Source: Sulfurospirillum arsenophilum NBRC 109478
GTDB taxonomy: Bacteria; Campylobacterota; Campylobacteria; Campylobacterales; Sulfurospirillaceae
Length of the DNA: 64,000 nucleotides
Direction of reading: 5' to 3'
Assembly: GCF_000813345.1 (NCBI RefSeq)
Contig: NZ_BBQF01000003.1
Coordinates: 186,001-250,000, forward strand
In this document: one piece after another, positions 26,986-35,206 of the stretch
Numbering within the stretch: the stretch's first letter is position 1
Layout of the letters: the number at the start of each line of letters is the position of its first letter
Made by a program: the position numbers and the translations under genes
The notes under the pieces: generated by a model
Told to the model about the DNA's origin: nothing
The model's database searches: none
Seen by the model: only the letters and a program-made list of their open reading frames with translations

Positions 26986-28215
26986 TTACATGTAAATCAC
27001 AAAATGGTTCATTTCGCCTTCACGTTTATACTGCAATCTCATACCATGCAAACGAATTACATGCCATGTGATAAACAGCCCAAACCCAAGACCGCGAGAA
27101 CTTTTTTGTTTTTTACCTTCTAAAAAGTAAGGCTCAGCATAACGCTCAATTGGGAACTCTAATGCGGGAGCATGGTTGGAAACGGTGATGGTTTTGAGAT
27201 CATTGGTTAGTGTAACACGGTGGTCATGGGAATAGTTAACGCCGTTGTCCAAAAGGTTTTTAAGTACAACGCCAAACAGTTCAAAGTCGACATTGAGTTC
27301 AACGGGGATGAGATTACATGTAATGTTCTCGTGTTTGTCTTCCAAAATATCAAGGGCAAAATCCACAATATCTTCGATGTGATAGCGTTTTATATCGAGT
27401 TTAAGTTCATCAGCACTGAGTTTTTCGATGCGTGAGAACTCCACTAAAAGGGCTTCTTGACGCTTAAAAACATTTTGAAGAATGTTGGTATAGGTCGCAT
27501 CTTCGATCATCTCAGCCGCGAGTTTACCTTTGGTAATCGGTGTTTTAAGTTCGTGCATGATGTTGCGTAAAAAGAGTTGCCTTGAGTCTCTCAGAGATTT
27601 TATTTTGAAAACAGCACTGTCAAATTCATTGGCAAGAGCGGCGATTTCATCTTTACTGTTACTTTTACATGTAATGTCATAATCTCCATTGGCAAAGTGC
27701 TTGATCTTTTCGCGTAAGGTTTTAAGTGGAAGGATACTGCGAATAATGCCAATATACAGCATAATGACAAAAGCAAATGTCAAGAAAGGGAAGAGAATTT
27801 GTGGGAAAATCTCTTTTTCAAAAGGGACTTGTAAAATGATGGGTTCGTCGTCTCTTTTTTGCAAAACAGCGTAAATATGAATGCCATGTGGGACGACATA
27901 CAATCCCAGTCGTATTTTCTCTTCCATCCGTTTCATGGGGAAAGGTTGTGGTGGTTTCGGCAACGATAGGATTTTTTCTTGGAGTTTGCGGTCGTCAATA
28001 AGCGTGAACCCCATCTCTTCAAGCTTGTTAAAATCAAGTTGCTTTACGTTTGGATCAAAGACAGAACGAACGGCGATATGCGTATAATCGTGCATACGCC
28101 TCATAGTGTTTTCACGATCATGGATAGAGAGTGAAAAAAAGATGGCACCGATACCCAACAAGGCAAGTGCAAAAATAAGCGTAATGCGCGTGATGATCGA
28201 GTGGTACCATTTCAT
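26986..28215 (-). CDS. ArsS-like sensor histidine kinase
   Basis: A 409-residue kinase: N-terminal transmembrane segment, a periplasmic domain (about 30-150), a second transmembrane segment, HAMP, then H-box MHELKTPITKGKL (ArsS/Epsilonproteobacteria type), and SRGLGFGLFITWHV as the G-box. It overlaps its response regulator gene by 4 bases. In Helicobacter the ArsRS pair senses acid; the signal here is unknown. Three copies of the recurrent palindrome fall in the gene, and the last (26986-26995) supplies Tyr-Met-stop. Confidence 0.88.
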   Translation of the reverse strand: MKWYHSIITRITLIFALALLGIGAIFFSLSIHDRENTMRRMHDYTHIAVRSVFDPNVKQLDFNKLEEMGFTLIDDRKLQEKILSLPKPPQPFPMKRMEEKIRLGLYVVPHGIHIYAVLQKRDDEPIILQVPFEKEIFPQILFPFLTFAFVIMLYIGIIRSILPLKTLREKIKHFANGDYDITCKSNSKDEIAALANEFDSAVFKIKSLRDSRQLFLRNIMHELKTPITKGKLAAEMIEDATYTNILQNVFKRQEALLVEFSRIEKLSADELKLDIKRYHIEDIVDFALDILEDKHENITCNLIPVELNVDFELFGVVLKNLLDNGVNYSHDHRVTLTNDLKTITVSNHAPALEFPIERYAEPYFLEGKKQKSSRGLGFGLFITWHVIRLHGMRLQYKREGEMNHFVIYM

Positions 28216-28892
28216 GCTTGAAGCCTATACCCAATGCCACGTACCGAATGAATCAGCCTAGGCTCTTTGGAGCTCTCACCCAGTTTTGTTCGGATGCGGC
28301 TGATGAGGACATCAAGGCTCCTGCTTTCGTTGTCTTCGTTGAGACTGAGTGCACTGTTGAGCAACTCCGTTCGTGAAACGACGCAGTTGTTCTTTTTGAT
28401 GAGGTGTGCGAGAACATCGTACTCGGCTGGAGTGAGTGTCATGGGTGCATTGTTAAAAAAGATGGTATGGCTCTCTTCTTTGAGAATCAAAGTAGAAATC
28501 GACGTTTCTTCATGGGGCGAATTGCTCTTTTTATAACGCCTTAGCACACTCATAATGCGTGCGTAAAGCTCTTTAGGCTCATAAGGCTTTGGTAGGTAGT
28601 CATCTGCTCCTAGTTCTAGCCCTACGATCTTGTCTTCCAGATCACTGCGTGCGGAAGAGATGATGATAGGGATGTCGCTTTTCGAGCGTACCTCTTTACA
28701 AATTTCGAGTCCATCCATACCTGGAAGTGAAAGGTCAAGTATAAGAAGGTCATATTTTGTAAGGCTTAAGGCACTGATGCCAAGATAGGGATCGTCATAA
28801 TTGGTGACGGTGATGTTATAGCGTTTTAAAAAATTGCATAAAATTTCGGCGAGTTCGACATCATCTTCGATCATTAAAAGGTTGGGTTGCAT
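28212..28892 (-). CDS. OmpR-family response regulator (ArsR-like partner)
   Basis: A 226-residue regulator from MQPNLLMIEDD (AAGGA 7 bases upstream; the longer ATG at 28922 lacks a site). The receiver has acidic MIEDD, phospho-acceptor Asp in LLILDLSLPG and Lys in PKPYEPKEL. The C-terminal winged helix ends RTKLGESSKEPRLIHSVRGIGYRL. It is co-transcribed with the kinase downstream. Confidence 0.92.
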   Translation of the reverse strand: MQPNLLMIEDDVELAEILCNFLKRYNITVTNYDDPYLGISALSLTKYDLLILDLSLPGMDGLEICKEVRSKSDIPIIISSARSDLEDKIVGLELGADDYLPKPYEPKELYARIMSVLRRYKKSNSPHEETSISTLILKEESHTIFFNNAPMTLTPAEYDVLAHLIKKNNCVVSRTELLNSALSLNEDNESRSLDVLISRIRTKLGESSKEPRLIHSVRGIGYRLQA

Positions 28893-29000
28893 AGGAGTTT
28901 CCTTAGAATTTGTCTGAAACAATGATACACCTACTCTTTGAACGGTTTGTTAATATAAAAGAAGTCTAATATAGCAGATTTTTCTTGAAGGGAAAAGAAG

Positions 29001-29025
29001 TTATCCCGCCTTTGAGGCGGGATAA
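29001..29025. terminator. Hairpin terminator
   Basis: TTATCCCGCC pairs with GGCGGGATAA around a TTTGA loop just after the DsbC-like gene (minus strand). T-rich sequence follows on the minus strand. Confidence 0.8.
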
Positions 29026-29034
29026 ACGTAAAGA

Positions 29035-29754
29035 TTATTTTAAAAGCTCTTTTTCTTTGACAATAAATGGTACGCCTTTGATGCCTGCACCAAAGTATTT
29101 GACTTTGAGTTCATCAATGTGCGCAACTTCAGCATCACTGATTTTTTGCTCATATTTGACGTTTTCATCGTAGTATTTTTTCAAGATTTTGATCTTCTCA
29201 GCATCACTTTTTGTTTTGGCGGTTTCATTGTAGATCAGTACTGATTTTTCTAAAGAACTTCTCTCATGAACCGGTGTAAAAATGAGTTTGAGGTTGTTGG
29301 TTGTAAGGCGTTGCTCGATTTGAGCAAGCTCTTGCCTACAGTAAGGACACTCAGGATCGGTAAAAACCACTAAAGTCTCTTTTTTAGGGTCATTTCCTAA
29401 AGAGACGATGTTTTTCTTCTCCTCTTTTTTGTAGATTGCTGAAAGCTTTTTCTGAAGCTCTGCCATCTCCATCATCTCTTTGATACTTCCACCTTGTTTG
29501 ATACTGATCACATCAGGGAAGATCAAATCATCTTTGGTAAAGATGCTGAGTTTTTGTGAACGTGCTCCATCGCTAAGATTTAAAGTCACGAAATCCATTC
29601 CATCAATGCCATCAACGCCTTTGCGTGAGACTACTTCGATGGTAATATTTGGCACTTGAATTGTTGATTTAAAGTGTTCGACAATCTGTGCGTCAGTTGC
29701 TGCAAAAAGAGTGCTAGTAATAAGCGCAACAAACCATAAAAGTTGTTTTTTCAT
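29035..29754 (-). CDS. DsbC/DsbG-like thiol:disulfide protein
   Basis: A 239-residue periplasmic protein with a signal peptide (MKKQLLWFVALITSTLFAA). The thioredoxin-like domain has a CPYC active site in FTDPECPYCR and the cis-Pro loop GVPFIV near the C-terminus. The N-terminal 100 residues resemble the dimerisation half of DsbC-like proteins. It probably reduces or isomerises disulfides in the periplasm. Confidence 0.82.
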   Translation of the reverse strand: MKKQLLWFVALITSTLFAATDAQIVEHFKSTIQVPNITIEVVSRKGVDGIDGMDFVTLNLSDGARSQKLSIFTKDDLIFPDVISIKQGGSIKEMMEMAELQKKLSAIYKKEEKKNIVSLGNDPKKETLVVFTDPECPYCRQELAQIEQRLTTNNLKLIFTPVHERSSLEKSVLIYNETAKTKSDAEKIKILKKYYDENVKYEQKISDAEVAHIDELKVKYFGAGIKGVPFIVKEKELLK

Positions 29755-29848
29755 TCATTTTCCTTGTAAGTTACAGAATATAATCTGCATGAAATGTAAG
29801 GTATTATACAATAAAACCAATGATAGTTTGTTAATGAAAGGTCAACGA

Positions 29849-30055
29849 ATGGTTGAGAATGCCGATAAAATGGCACTTATAGAAGAAATCGAGATGCTCA
29901 TAGAATCCGACCCAAATGCTCCTATTTCTTCATTTTCGATGTTAGAGTTTTTAGAACTAGACGATTTGGTTTCAGTGCGCGAAACACTTTTACGCTCCAA
30001 AACAAACCGCTCTTCTGAGAATGAAAAGTGGTTTGATGAGCTCTGTAAAAAGTAG
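29849..30055 (+). CDS. Small acidic protein, unknown function
   Basis: A 68-residue protein from MVENADKMALIEE; GAAAGG lies 7 bases upstream. A longer ORF to 29711 has no ribosome site and runs over the divergent promoter of the DsbC-like gene. It is largely helical and acidic and ends WFDELCKK. It lies 28 bases before the HD-domain gene, so they probably form an operon. Confidence 0.65.
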   Translation: MVENADKMALIEEIEMLIESDPNAPISSFSMLEFLELDDLVSVRETLLRSKTNRSSENEKWFDELCKK

Positions 30056-30083
30056 TTAAAATCTTTACATGTAAAGGTAGAAA

Positions 30084-31058
30084 ATGAGTCAAAAGTGGGC
30101 TTATTTAAACGATATGGAGGGCTGCAATGTTGTGGCACTGTATACGCTTCACAATCTTGTAGAAATTGTATATCTTAAAGAGGGGAAGCAACGAAGCCTT
30201 ACGCTTAATTTTCATGTCGCAGGTGGAGCGATGGGTTACGTTGAGTGCTTTCAACTAGATTCCATTCCTTTGCCTCCTTCAAAAGTCAAACATGCGCTGA
30301 GTTCTTCGATCTCAAAATTTTTACATGTAAATCTTTATGCGGAGCTAAACGAGCATGAACACTATGAAGAGCTAGAGCTTGTGTGCGAAGAGGGCACTTA
30401 TTTACTCTATTTTAGTGACGATGCAGAGGAAGAGCATTACGCTAAAATTGAAAAAAATAAAGCACCACATTTGCCTAAAGTTGCAAAAATAGAGGCAACA
30501 TTGTCACAAGAGCTTTTTAGCGTGGACTTTTTCAAAGAAAATCTCTCTTTTGCACTCATAGCGCATGGTGAACAAAAGACACCGCATGGACTGCCGTACA
30601 GTATGCATCTTTTAAGTGTTGCCAGTGAAATCATCAATGCTCTTTTTGTTGAGCCGTTGAGCTTTGATGAAAACAATGTCGCCATTGCCTGCGCGCTTTT
30701 GCATGATGTCAATGAGGACACATCCACCAACATTACGAAAGAGACACATTTGGCAGGTAATGTGGAAGTCATTGCCAAAGGGGTTGCGGCACTCACCAAA
30801 GATAAAACACTGCTTTCCAAAGAAATGCAAATGAGAGATAGTTTAGAGCGACTGAAAAAGCGTCAAAACTGCGTAGCCATGGTAAAACTAGCCGATCGCA
30901 TTACCAACTTGGGAATTCCTCCGAAGCATTGGGACGATGCTAAAAAACGGAAGTATCTGGAAGAAGCAAAACTCATTTTGCAAGAATTGGGGTATGCACA
31001 TCACTATTTAGCCATGAAATTGCAAGAAAAAATTGAGGCGTATTCGCTTTACATGTAA
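30084..31058 (+). CDS. HD-domain (p)ppGpp hydrolase-like protein
   Basis: A 324-residue protein whose C-terminal half has the RelA/SpoT-type HD signature: TPHGLPYSMHLLSVA, ALLHDVNEDT and VKLADRITNL. The N-terminal 140 residues are unrecognised. No synthetase domain is present, so it is probably a small alarmone hydrolase or related phosphohydrolase. The recurrent palindrome sits directly at its ribosome-binding region (30064-30075), again inside the gene (30321-30330), and at the C-terminus (31049-31058), where it supplies Tyr-Met-stop. Confidence 0.75.
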   Translation: MSQKWAYLNDMEGCNVVALYTLHNLVEIVYLKEGKQRSLTLNFHVAGGAMGYVECFQLDSIPLPPSKVKHALSSSISKFLHVNLYAELNEHEHYEELELVCEEGTYLLYFSDDAEEEHYAKIEKNKAPHLPKVAKIEATLSQELFSVDFFKENLSFALIAHGEQKTPHGLPYSMHLLSVASEIINALFVEPLSFDENNVAIACALLHDVNEDTSTNITKETHLAGNVEVIAKGVAALTKDKTLLSKEMQMRDSLERLKKRQNCVAMVKLADRITNLGIPPKHWDDAKKRKYLEEAKLILQELGYAHHYLAMKLQEKIEAYSLYM

Positions 31059-31110
31059 AACTTTGGAACGAAGAATGCTTGGTTTGCGCACACCAAACAA
31101 AGGATGAATC

Positions 31111-31191
31111 ATGCGTATTTGGATAAGTTATTTCCGATACACCCCTGAGATCATCGCATTTGTCGCAACCTGTGTTGTTTTAACGCGATAA
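31111..31191 (+). CDS. Candidate 26-residue small membrane protein
   Basis: ATG with AAGGA 6 bases upstream opens a 26-codon frame: MRIWISYFRYTPEIIAFVAT then CVVLTR. The second half is a short hydrophobic segment. It lies between the HD-hydrolase gene and a strong terminator, which supports transcription through it. No family recognised. Confidence 0.4.
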   Translation: MRIWISYFRYTPEIIAFVATCVVLTR

Positions 31192-31207
31192 TTGATCAAG
31201 GGCAAAC

Positions 31208-31241
31208 GTATCACAAAGGAAGCTTGCTTCCTTTGTGATAC
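31208..31241. terminator. Bidirectional terminator, 16-bp perfect stem
   Basis: GTATCACAAAGGAAGC (31208-31223) pairs perfectly with 31226-31241, with TT at the tip. It lies just beyond the stop of the DUF234 gene (minus) and the small ORF (plus). Confidence 0.8.
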
Positions 31242-31246
31242 TCGTT

Positions 31247-32161
31247 CTAGTATTTTTTACCTTCACAAGGAATCAACTCTTTGTCACTAATTTCTTCTAC
31301 CAATGCTTTCATACTTTTGATCGTAAACAGTTTTAGATCATCACCTTTAAGCGCTTTGAGTTCGGACGTAAAACCACTTTTTGAAAAAATGACAAAAAGA
31401 TCGGGCTCAAATTCTGCTTTGGCACATTGCTCTTTAAGTTTTGAAAGCTCGGTTTTCTTCACTTTAGTGTTTTTGTATTTGGTACTTCCTGCAATGAGTT
31501 TACCCGACTGCGTCTTAGCCAAAATATCAATTTCAGCGTTTTTATCCCAATAGCTTCCCACCTCCACGATAGGATCTTCGATCATTAGTTTACGCAAAAG
31601 CTCAAATGAGAGTTTTTTAAAGATAAGCTCATAAAATTCTTGCTCACGCGATGCGAATGATTTTTCAACTTCACTGTAATCGCCCTCTTTGATCGTTTTA
31701 TAAAACGGTGAAACAAAGGCAAACCAAAAGCGCATAAAAGGGGTCATGAAGCTCAGTTTGTCGGAGTTGTCATCGTCTATATTGACGGGGCGTTCCAGTG
31801 AATACTCAAAGCGGATTAGTGCACTGTCTAACAGTGTATCGAGTGCAGATTCGCCTTCTTCTCGGCTAATGTGTGCTCTCTTAAAGGTTGAATGCACACG
31901 ACGATCGCCTGTTGCCATAGCGCTTAAAAGAGCGTGACTGAGCTTATTACTAAAGGTTACTTTGGCAATATCGGAGTGAATATAGGGATAATTTTTGAAA
32001 ATTTTGGTTTCCATAAGTTCTAAAAGAGGCTTGTGCATGTCCACTTTCCAGCTTGTTCCTCCAAAAACAGAAAAATACTCAAGAGCTTTTTCAATATCAT
32101 CGGCATGGTTTTGAAGATAAAAAGAGCGAAACTGGTGTAAAAGAGTAGGGTGTTTTGGCAT
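31247..32161 (-). CDS. DUF234-type protein (ATPase-associated, nuclease-like C-terminus)
   Basis: A 304-residue protein resembling the C-terminal DUF234 region of archaeal-type ATPases, but no P-loop ATPase domain precedes it. Residues about 200-250 (VEVGSYWDKNAEIDILAK and LIAGSTKYKNTKVKK) look like a PD-(D/E)xK nuclease-type core with D-x-AGSTKYK in the usual E-x-K position. Whether it is active is unknown. Confidence 0.65.
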   Translation of the reverse strand: MPKHPTLLHQFRSFYLQNHADDIEKALEYFSVFGGTSWKVDMHKPLLELMETKIFKNYPYIHSDIAKVTFSNKLSHALLSAMATGDRRVHSTFKRAHISREEGESALDTLLDSALIRFEYSLERPVNIDDDNSDKLSFMTPFMRFWFAFVSPFYKTIKEGDYSEVEKSFASREQEFYELIFKKLSFELLRKLMIEDPIVEVGSYWDKNAEIDILAKTQSGKLIAGSTKYKNTKVKKTELSKLKEQCAKAEFEPDLFVIFSKSGFTSELKALKGDDLKLFTIKSMKALVEEISDKELIPCEGKKY

Positions 32162-32231
32162 GAAAAAATACCTTTATAATTGTTTTTACCAATTATACAC
32201 GAATTAGAAGATTTTAAAAGGAGTAGAAGTG

Positions 32232-32261
32232 AAGCGTAGTGAAAGCTTTTTCACTACGCTT
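32232..32261. terminator. Hairpin terminator, 13-bp perfect stem
   Basis: AAGCGTAGTGAAA (32232-32244) pairs with 32249-32261 around GCTT, directly after the CDGSH gene. Confidence 0.78.
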
Positions 32262-32276
32262 GAAGAAGGTTTTGAG

Positions 32277-32489
32277 TTACTTGGAGTGACTTCCGTCGCA
32301 AAATGGAGCATTTGCACTTTTTTTACAGGCGCACAGATAATACTCTTTGCTTTCAGTAACCGTAAACTCTTTAGGCGTAAGACCTGAGCCTTTATGGCTG
32401 CCATCACACAAAACAGTGCTGGCACTTTTTCCACAGGTACAGAAGTGGTAACTTTTATTGGCTTCGAGTGACATTTTTACAGGTGACAT
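32277..32489 (-). CDS. Double CDGSH-type iron-sulfur protein
   Basis: A 70-residue protein with two CDGSH iron-sulfur motifs: CTCGKSASTVLCDGSH and CACKKSANAPFCDGSH, each supplying three Cys and one His for a [2Fe-2S] cluster. It is almost entirely made of the two motifs. Role probably in redox or cluster transfer. It lies 18 bases downstream of the pirin gene. Confidence 0.92.
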   Translation of the reverse strand: MSPVKMSLEANKSYHFCTCGKSASTVLCDGSHKGSGLTPKEFTVTESKEYYLCACKKSANAPFCDGSHSK

Positions 32490-32507
32490 AGTATTTCCTT
32501 GTTTGAT

Positions 32508-33215
32508 TTAGTGCATTGGCACATCAAATACTAAAACCCAAGAGGGTTTCAACGCTTTAAGCTCATAGGCTTTACTTTCGGTGATCTGTACTTCATCTCT
32601 TGCTTCTAGTGTCACACCATCGACTTCTATTTTGCCTTCGACAATGAGTACGAGTTTACCACGATTTGAGCTAGAAGGTGCTAAGGAAATTGTTTTACCT
32701 TCCTCTAACTCGGTTGTAGCGATAAATGCCTCTTGTTTGATCGCAATCGAGTGGTCTCTGCCATCAGGTGAAACCAGCGTTACCCACTGATTGCTCTTGG
32801 TGACATCTCTAAAATCACGTTGATTGTAAAGAGGTTTACCACCTTTTTGATTGGGGTGTATCCAAATTTGAAACAGTGCAGCAGATTCATCTTTGGAGGC
32901 AAATTCGGAGTGTAAAACGCCTTCTCCTGCACTCATATACTGAATCTCACCTGCATGAACTTCACCATGATTTCCAAAAGAGTCCTTATGAATAAGAACC
33001 CCTTTGGTGACAATGGAGATGATCTCCATATCGCGGTGGGGGTGCATGCCAAATCCTTCTCCTGCTTCAACAATGTCATCGTTAATGACACGTAATGCGC
33101 CAAATCCCATGCGAGCTTTATTGTAATACTCCGCAAAGGAGAAGCTAAAATGGCTATGAAGCCAACCATGTTCCGCAACACCTCTTTGGTTTGCTCTATG
33201 AATGATAAATGCCAT
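32508..33215 (-). CDS. Pirin family protein
   Basis: A 235-residue bicupin with pirin motifs GFGMHPHRDMEIIS (metal-binding His) and GEGVLHSEF. Many bacterial pirins have quercetinase-like or redox-sensing roles. AAAGGAG for this gene is directly joined to the recurrent palindrome (33226-33237). Probably co-transcribed with the CDGSH gene. Confidence 0.9.
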   Translation of the reverse strand: MAFIIHRANQRGVAEHGWLHSHFSFSFAEYYNKARMGFGALRVINDDIVEAGEGFGMHPHRDMEIISIVTKGVLIHKDSFGNHGEVHAGEIQYMSAGEGVLHSEFASKDESAALFQIWIHPNQKGGKPLYNQRDFRDVTKSNQWVTLVSPDGRDHSIAIKQEAFIATTELEEGKTISLAPSSSNRGKLVLIVEGKIEVDGVTLEARDEVQITESKAYELKALKPSWVLVFDVPMH

Positions 33216-33244
33216 TGCTTTCTCCTTTACATGTAAAGCATGAA

Positions 33245-33403
33245 ACTTCTTTTACAACCCATTGAAAAAAGAGTTTGTCCATAGCACATCACTTTTAAAA
33301 ACTAAAAACATCGCCATAGCTACGGCTATGACTCAATTTTAAGTTTTGAAAATTAACGCACTCTTCACAAGCTCTTACTCTTTTCAAGGGCTATGAAAGA
33401 AGT
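33245..33403. repeat. Approximately 159-base imperfect inverted-repeat element
   Basis: The whole stretch between yceI and pirin folds back on itself. ACTTCTTT at the left matches AAAGAAGT at the right. Further in, ATTGAAAAAAGAG matches CTCTTTTCAA and AAAACT matches AGTTTT. The tip is CATAGC-TACG-GCTATG. It may be a strong terminator, an RNA element or a small degenerate mobile repeat. Confidence 0.5.
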
Positions 33404-33406
33404 CTA

Positions 33407-33973
33407 TTATTTTTGCAAAATGCCTTCTAGTGCTACGTCGATTTTAACCTCTTCACCCACGATCACACCACCTGTTTCAAGCGCTTTATTCCATGAGATA
33501 CCAAAATCTGAGCGATTGATTTTACCAGTAAGGCCAAGACCTACACGTTTGTTGCCATAAAGATCTGTTGCGGCTCCGCCGTTCTCAAAAGCTAAAACAA
33601 CAGGTTTTGTAATACCTTTCATGGTCAATTTTCCGTAGGCTTTGTCACCTTTGATTTCATCCAATGCAAACGTGATCGTTGGGTACTTTGCAACATCAAA
33701 AAGATCTGCTGAGCGTAAATGCTCGTCTCTGTCTTTAATGCCTGTATCGATCGAAGTTGCTTGAATGGTTCCATTTAAAGATTTAAGCGTTTTAGTTGCT
33801 TCATCGTATACAAAACTTCCGTTAAATGTTGAAAAATTCCCTTTTACGGTTGAAATCATGGCGTGTTTAACACTAAAATCCGCACTTGAGTGCATAGGAT
33901 CAACGTTGTAATTGCCAGCAAATAAAGCAGTTCCTGCCAACAGGGATGATGCGAGTAAAGTTTTGATTTTCAT
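33407..33973 (-). CDS. YceI family periplasmic protein
   Basis: A 188-residue protein with a signal peptide (MKIKTLLASSLLAGTALFAG) and the YceI lipocalin-like fold: YNVDPMHSSADFSVKHAM, LRSADLFDVAKYPTITF and GKLTMKGITKPV. Members bind isoprenoid-like lipids. A perfect palindrome (33987-34000) upstream, identical to one before the neighbouring marR gene, suggests MarR control. A second YceI-like gene is at 50993. Confidence 0.92.
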   Translation of the reverse strand: MKIKTLLASSLLAGTALFAGNYNVDPMHSSADFSVKHAMISTVKGNFSTFNGSFVYDEATKTLKSLNGTIQATSIDTGIKDRDEHLRSADLFDVAKYPTITFALDEIKGDKAYGKLTMKGITKPVVLAFENGGAATDLYGNKRVGLGLTGKINRSDFGISWNKALETGGVIVGEEVKIDVALEGILQK

Positions 33974-33986
33974 AATATTTCCTTTT

Positions 33987-34000
33987 TTACTAATTAGTAA
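33987..34000. promoter_or_regulatory. MarR-type operator before yceI
   Basis: Perfect 14-bp palindrome TTACTAATTAGTAA, 14 bases upstream of the yceI start and adjacent to its Shine-Dalgarno sequence. The same 14-mer recurs before the marR gene. Confidence 0.75.
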
Positions 34001-34035
34001 TTTTTGAGCAAAAAAATTGCTGACTTACACGAAGT

Positions 34036-34491
34036 CTATTGCGCTTTTTGCACTTTTCGTAACAGGTCGTAAAGGACCACCATCTCTTCATCGGATAACA
34101 CGTCAAAATAACTCGTTAGATTGGCTGCGTGTTTTCCAAACATACCACCGATGAGCGATTTTCCCGCTTCGGTAATGCTTACGATACGCACACGGCTATC
34201 TTCAAGTGATGGCAGTGTTTTCACTAAGCCATCTCGTGTTAGATTTTTGACAACCACAGTGACATTGCCCGGAGTGCTCATAATGAGCTTTGTGATAGAA
34301 CCTACTTGCAAATCGCCACGATGGTAAAGGACTTCTAAAACTTCAAACTGATTCATCGTTAAACCGCATTCGTTGATATACTTCAACTCTTTGGCACGGA
34401 TTTTGGTAAAGGCTCTAAGTATTTGTATCCACGTTTGCATACTCTTATCTGTGCGCTCACCATAACTTTTAACTTCTGATCTTAGTTTCAT
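34036..34491 (-). CDS. MarR-family transcriptional regulator
   Basis: A 151-residue winged-helix protein: LTMNQFEVLEVLYHRGDLQVG, LIMSTPGNVTVVVKNL (recognition helix) and VKTLPSLEDSRVRIVSITEAG (wing) are the MarR signature. It lies directly upstream of yceI in the same direction, with an identical palindrome in front of each gene, so autoregulation plus yceI control is likely. The ligand is unknown. Confidence 0.9.
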   Translation of the reverse strand: MKLRSEVKSYGERTDKSMQTWIQILRAFTKIRAKELKYINECGLTMNQFEVLEVLYHRGDLQVGSITKLIMSTPGNVTVVVKNLTRDGLVKTLPSLEDSRVRIVSITEAGKSLIGGMFGKHAANLTSYFDVLSDEEMVVLYDLLRKVQKAQ

Positions 34492-34517
34492 TTTTTTGTA
34501 CCTCTGCCGAAATTATA

Positions 34518-34531
34518 TTACTAATTAGTAA
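34518..34531. promoter_or_regulatory. MarR-type operator before marR
   Basis: Perfect palindrome TTACTAATTAGTAA, 27 bases upstream of the marR start, identical to the copy before yceI. Confidence 0.75.
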
Positions 34532-34658
34532 TAATGTCAAGTCTTTTTTTAAAATAAAACAAAAAAGTCATTTTTCCTATGGAACAAACATCTATTTTAC
34601 GTTGATTGTTATATAATTCTGCGCTTTTTTAAAGGCATGATGAATTGTGGAGAAGACC

Positions 34659-35177
34659 GTGGAAAATGACACAAAGTCTAAATTGGAAGAGAATCTGTTA
34701 ACGAAAGTTTCAACGTTTAATCAATTTTTAGAGCAAAAAGTAGAAAGCATGTTGCTTAAACTGCTCAATATTGCTCGGTATATTTTTATTGTGATGATGA
34801 TTATTTATCTAGGACAATGTTTTGTAAGCCTTGGCTATAAGATGGTTGCTTTTACCATATCGCAAGGAGCGCTTGATTTTGATTCGATTAAAGTCATTTT
34901 GACAGATAGTTTATTTGTTTTGATTGTTTTGGCGATTGTCAAAACGCTTTTTATCCAAGATGGTTTTGACTATGCTGTAACCTTTCTTGAGATTTCGTTT
35001 GTTGTGTTGGTAAGAAAGCTTATCTTGCTTGAGACAGACCCCTCTGAGACCTTTCTCTTGTTAGTGCTTGGCGTAACATCAGCGCTTTTCTTTATTTTAA
35101 TCGTCTATATTAAAGGGATGAAGCATAAATGGGAACGAGAGAAATGCGAAAAATGCATTGAATCAGGTGGAAAATAA
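34659..35177 (+). CDS. PsiE-like membrane protein
   Basis: A protein of about 172 residues with four hydrophobic segments (about residues 40-60, 75-95, 98-115 and 130-150), resembling PsiE phosphate-starvation proteins. GTG at 34659 has GGAG 6 bases upstream; the GTG at 34647 would add four residues but is poorly placed. The C-terminus has KCEKCIESGG, a possible CxxC. Function unknown. Confidence 0.5.
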   Translation: MENDTKSKLEENLLTKVSTFNQFLEQKVESMLLKLLNIARYIFIVMMIIYLGQCFVSLGYKMVAFTISQGALDFDSIKVILTDSLFVLIVLAIVKTLFIQDGFDYAVTFLEISFVVLVRKLILLETDPSETFLLLVLGVTSALFFILIVYIKGMKHKWEREKCEKCIESGGK

Positions 35178-35206
35178 AGGAGTTGATGATCGGTAATCAA
35201 CTCCTT
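35177..35206. terminator. Bidirectional terminator overlapping two stop codons
   Basis: AAGGAGTTGAT pairs with ATCAACTCCTT. The arms include bases of the stop codons of the PsiE-like gene and selB, which converge here. Confidence 0.8.
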
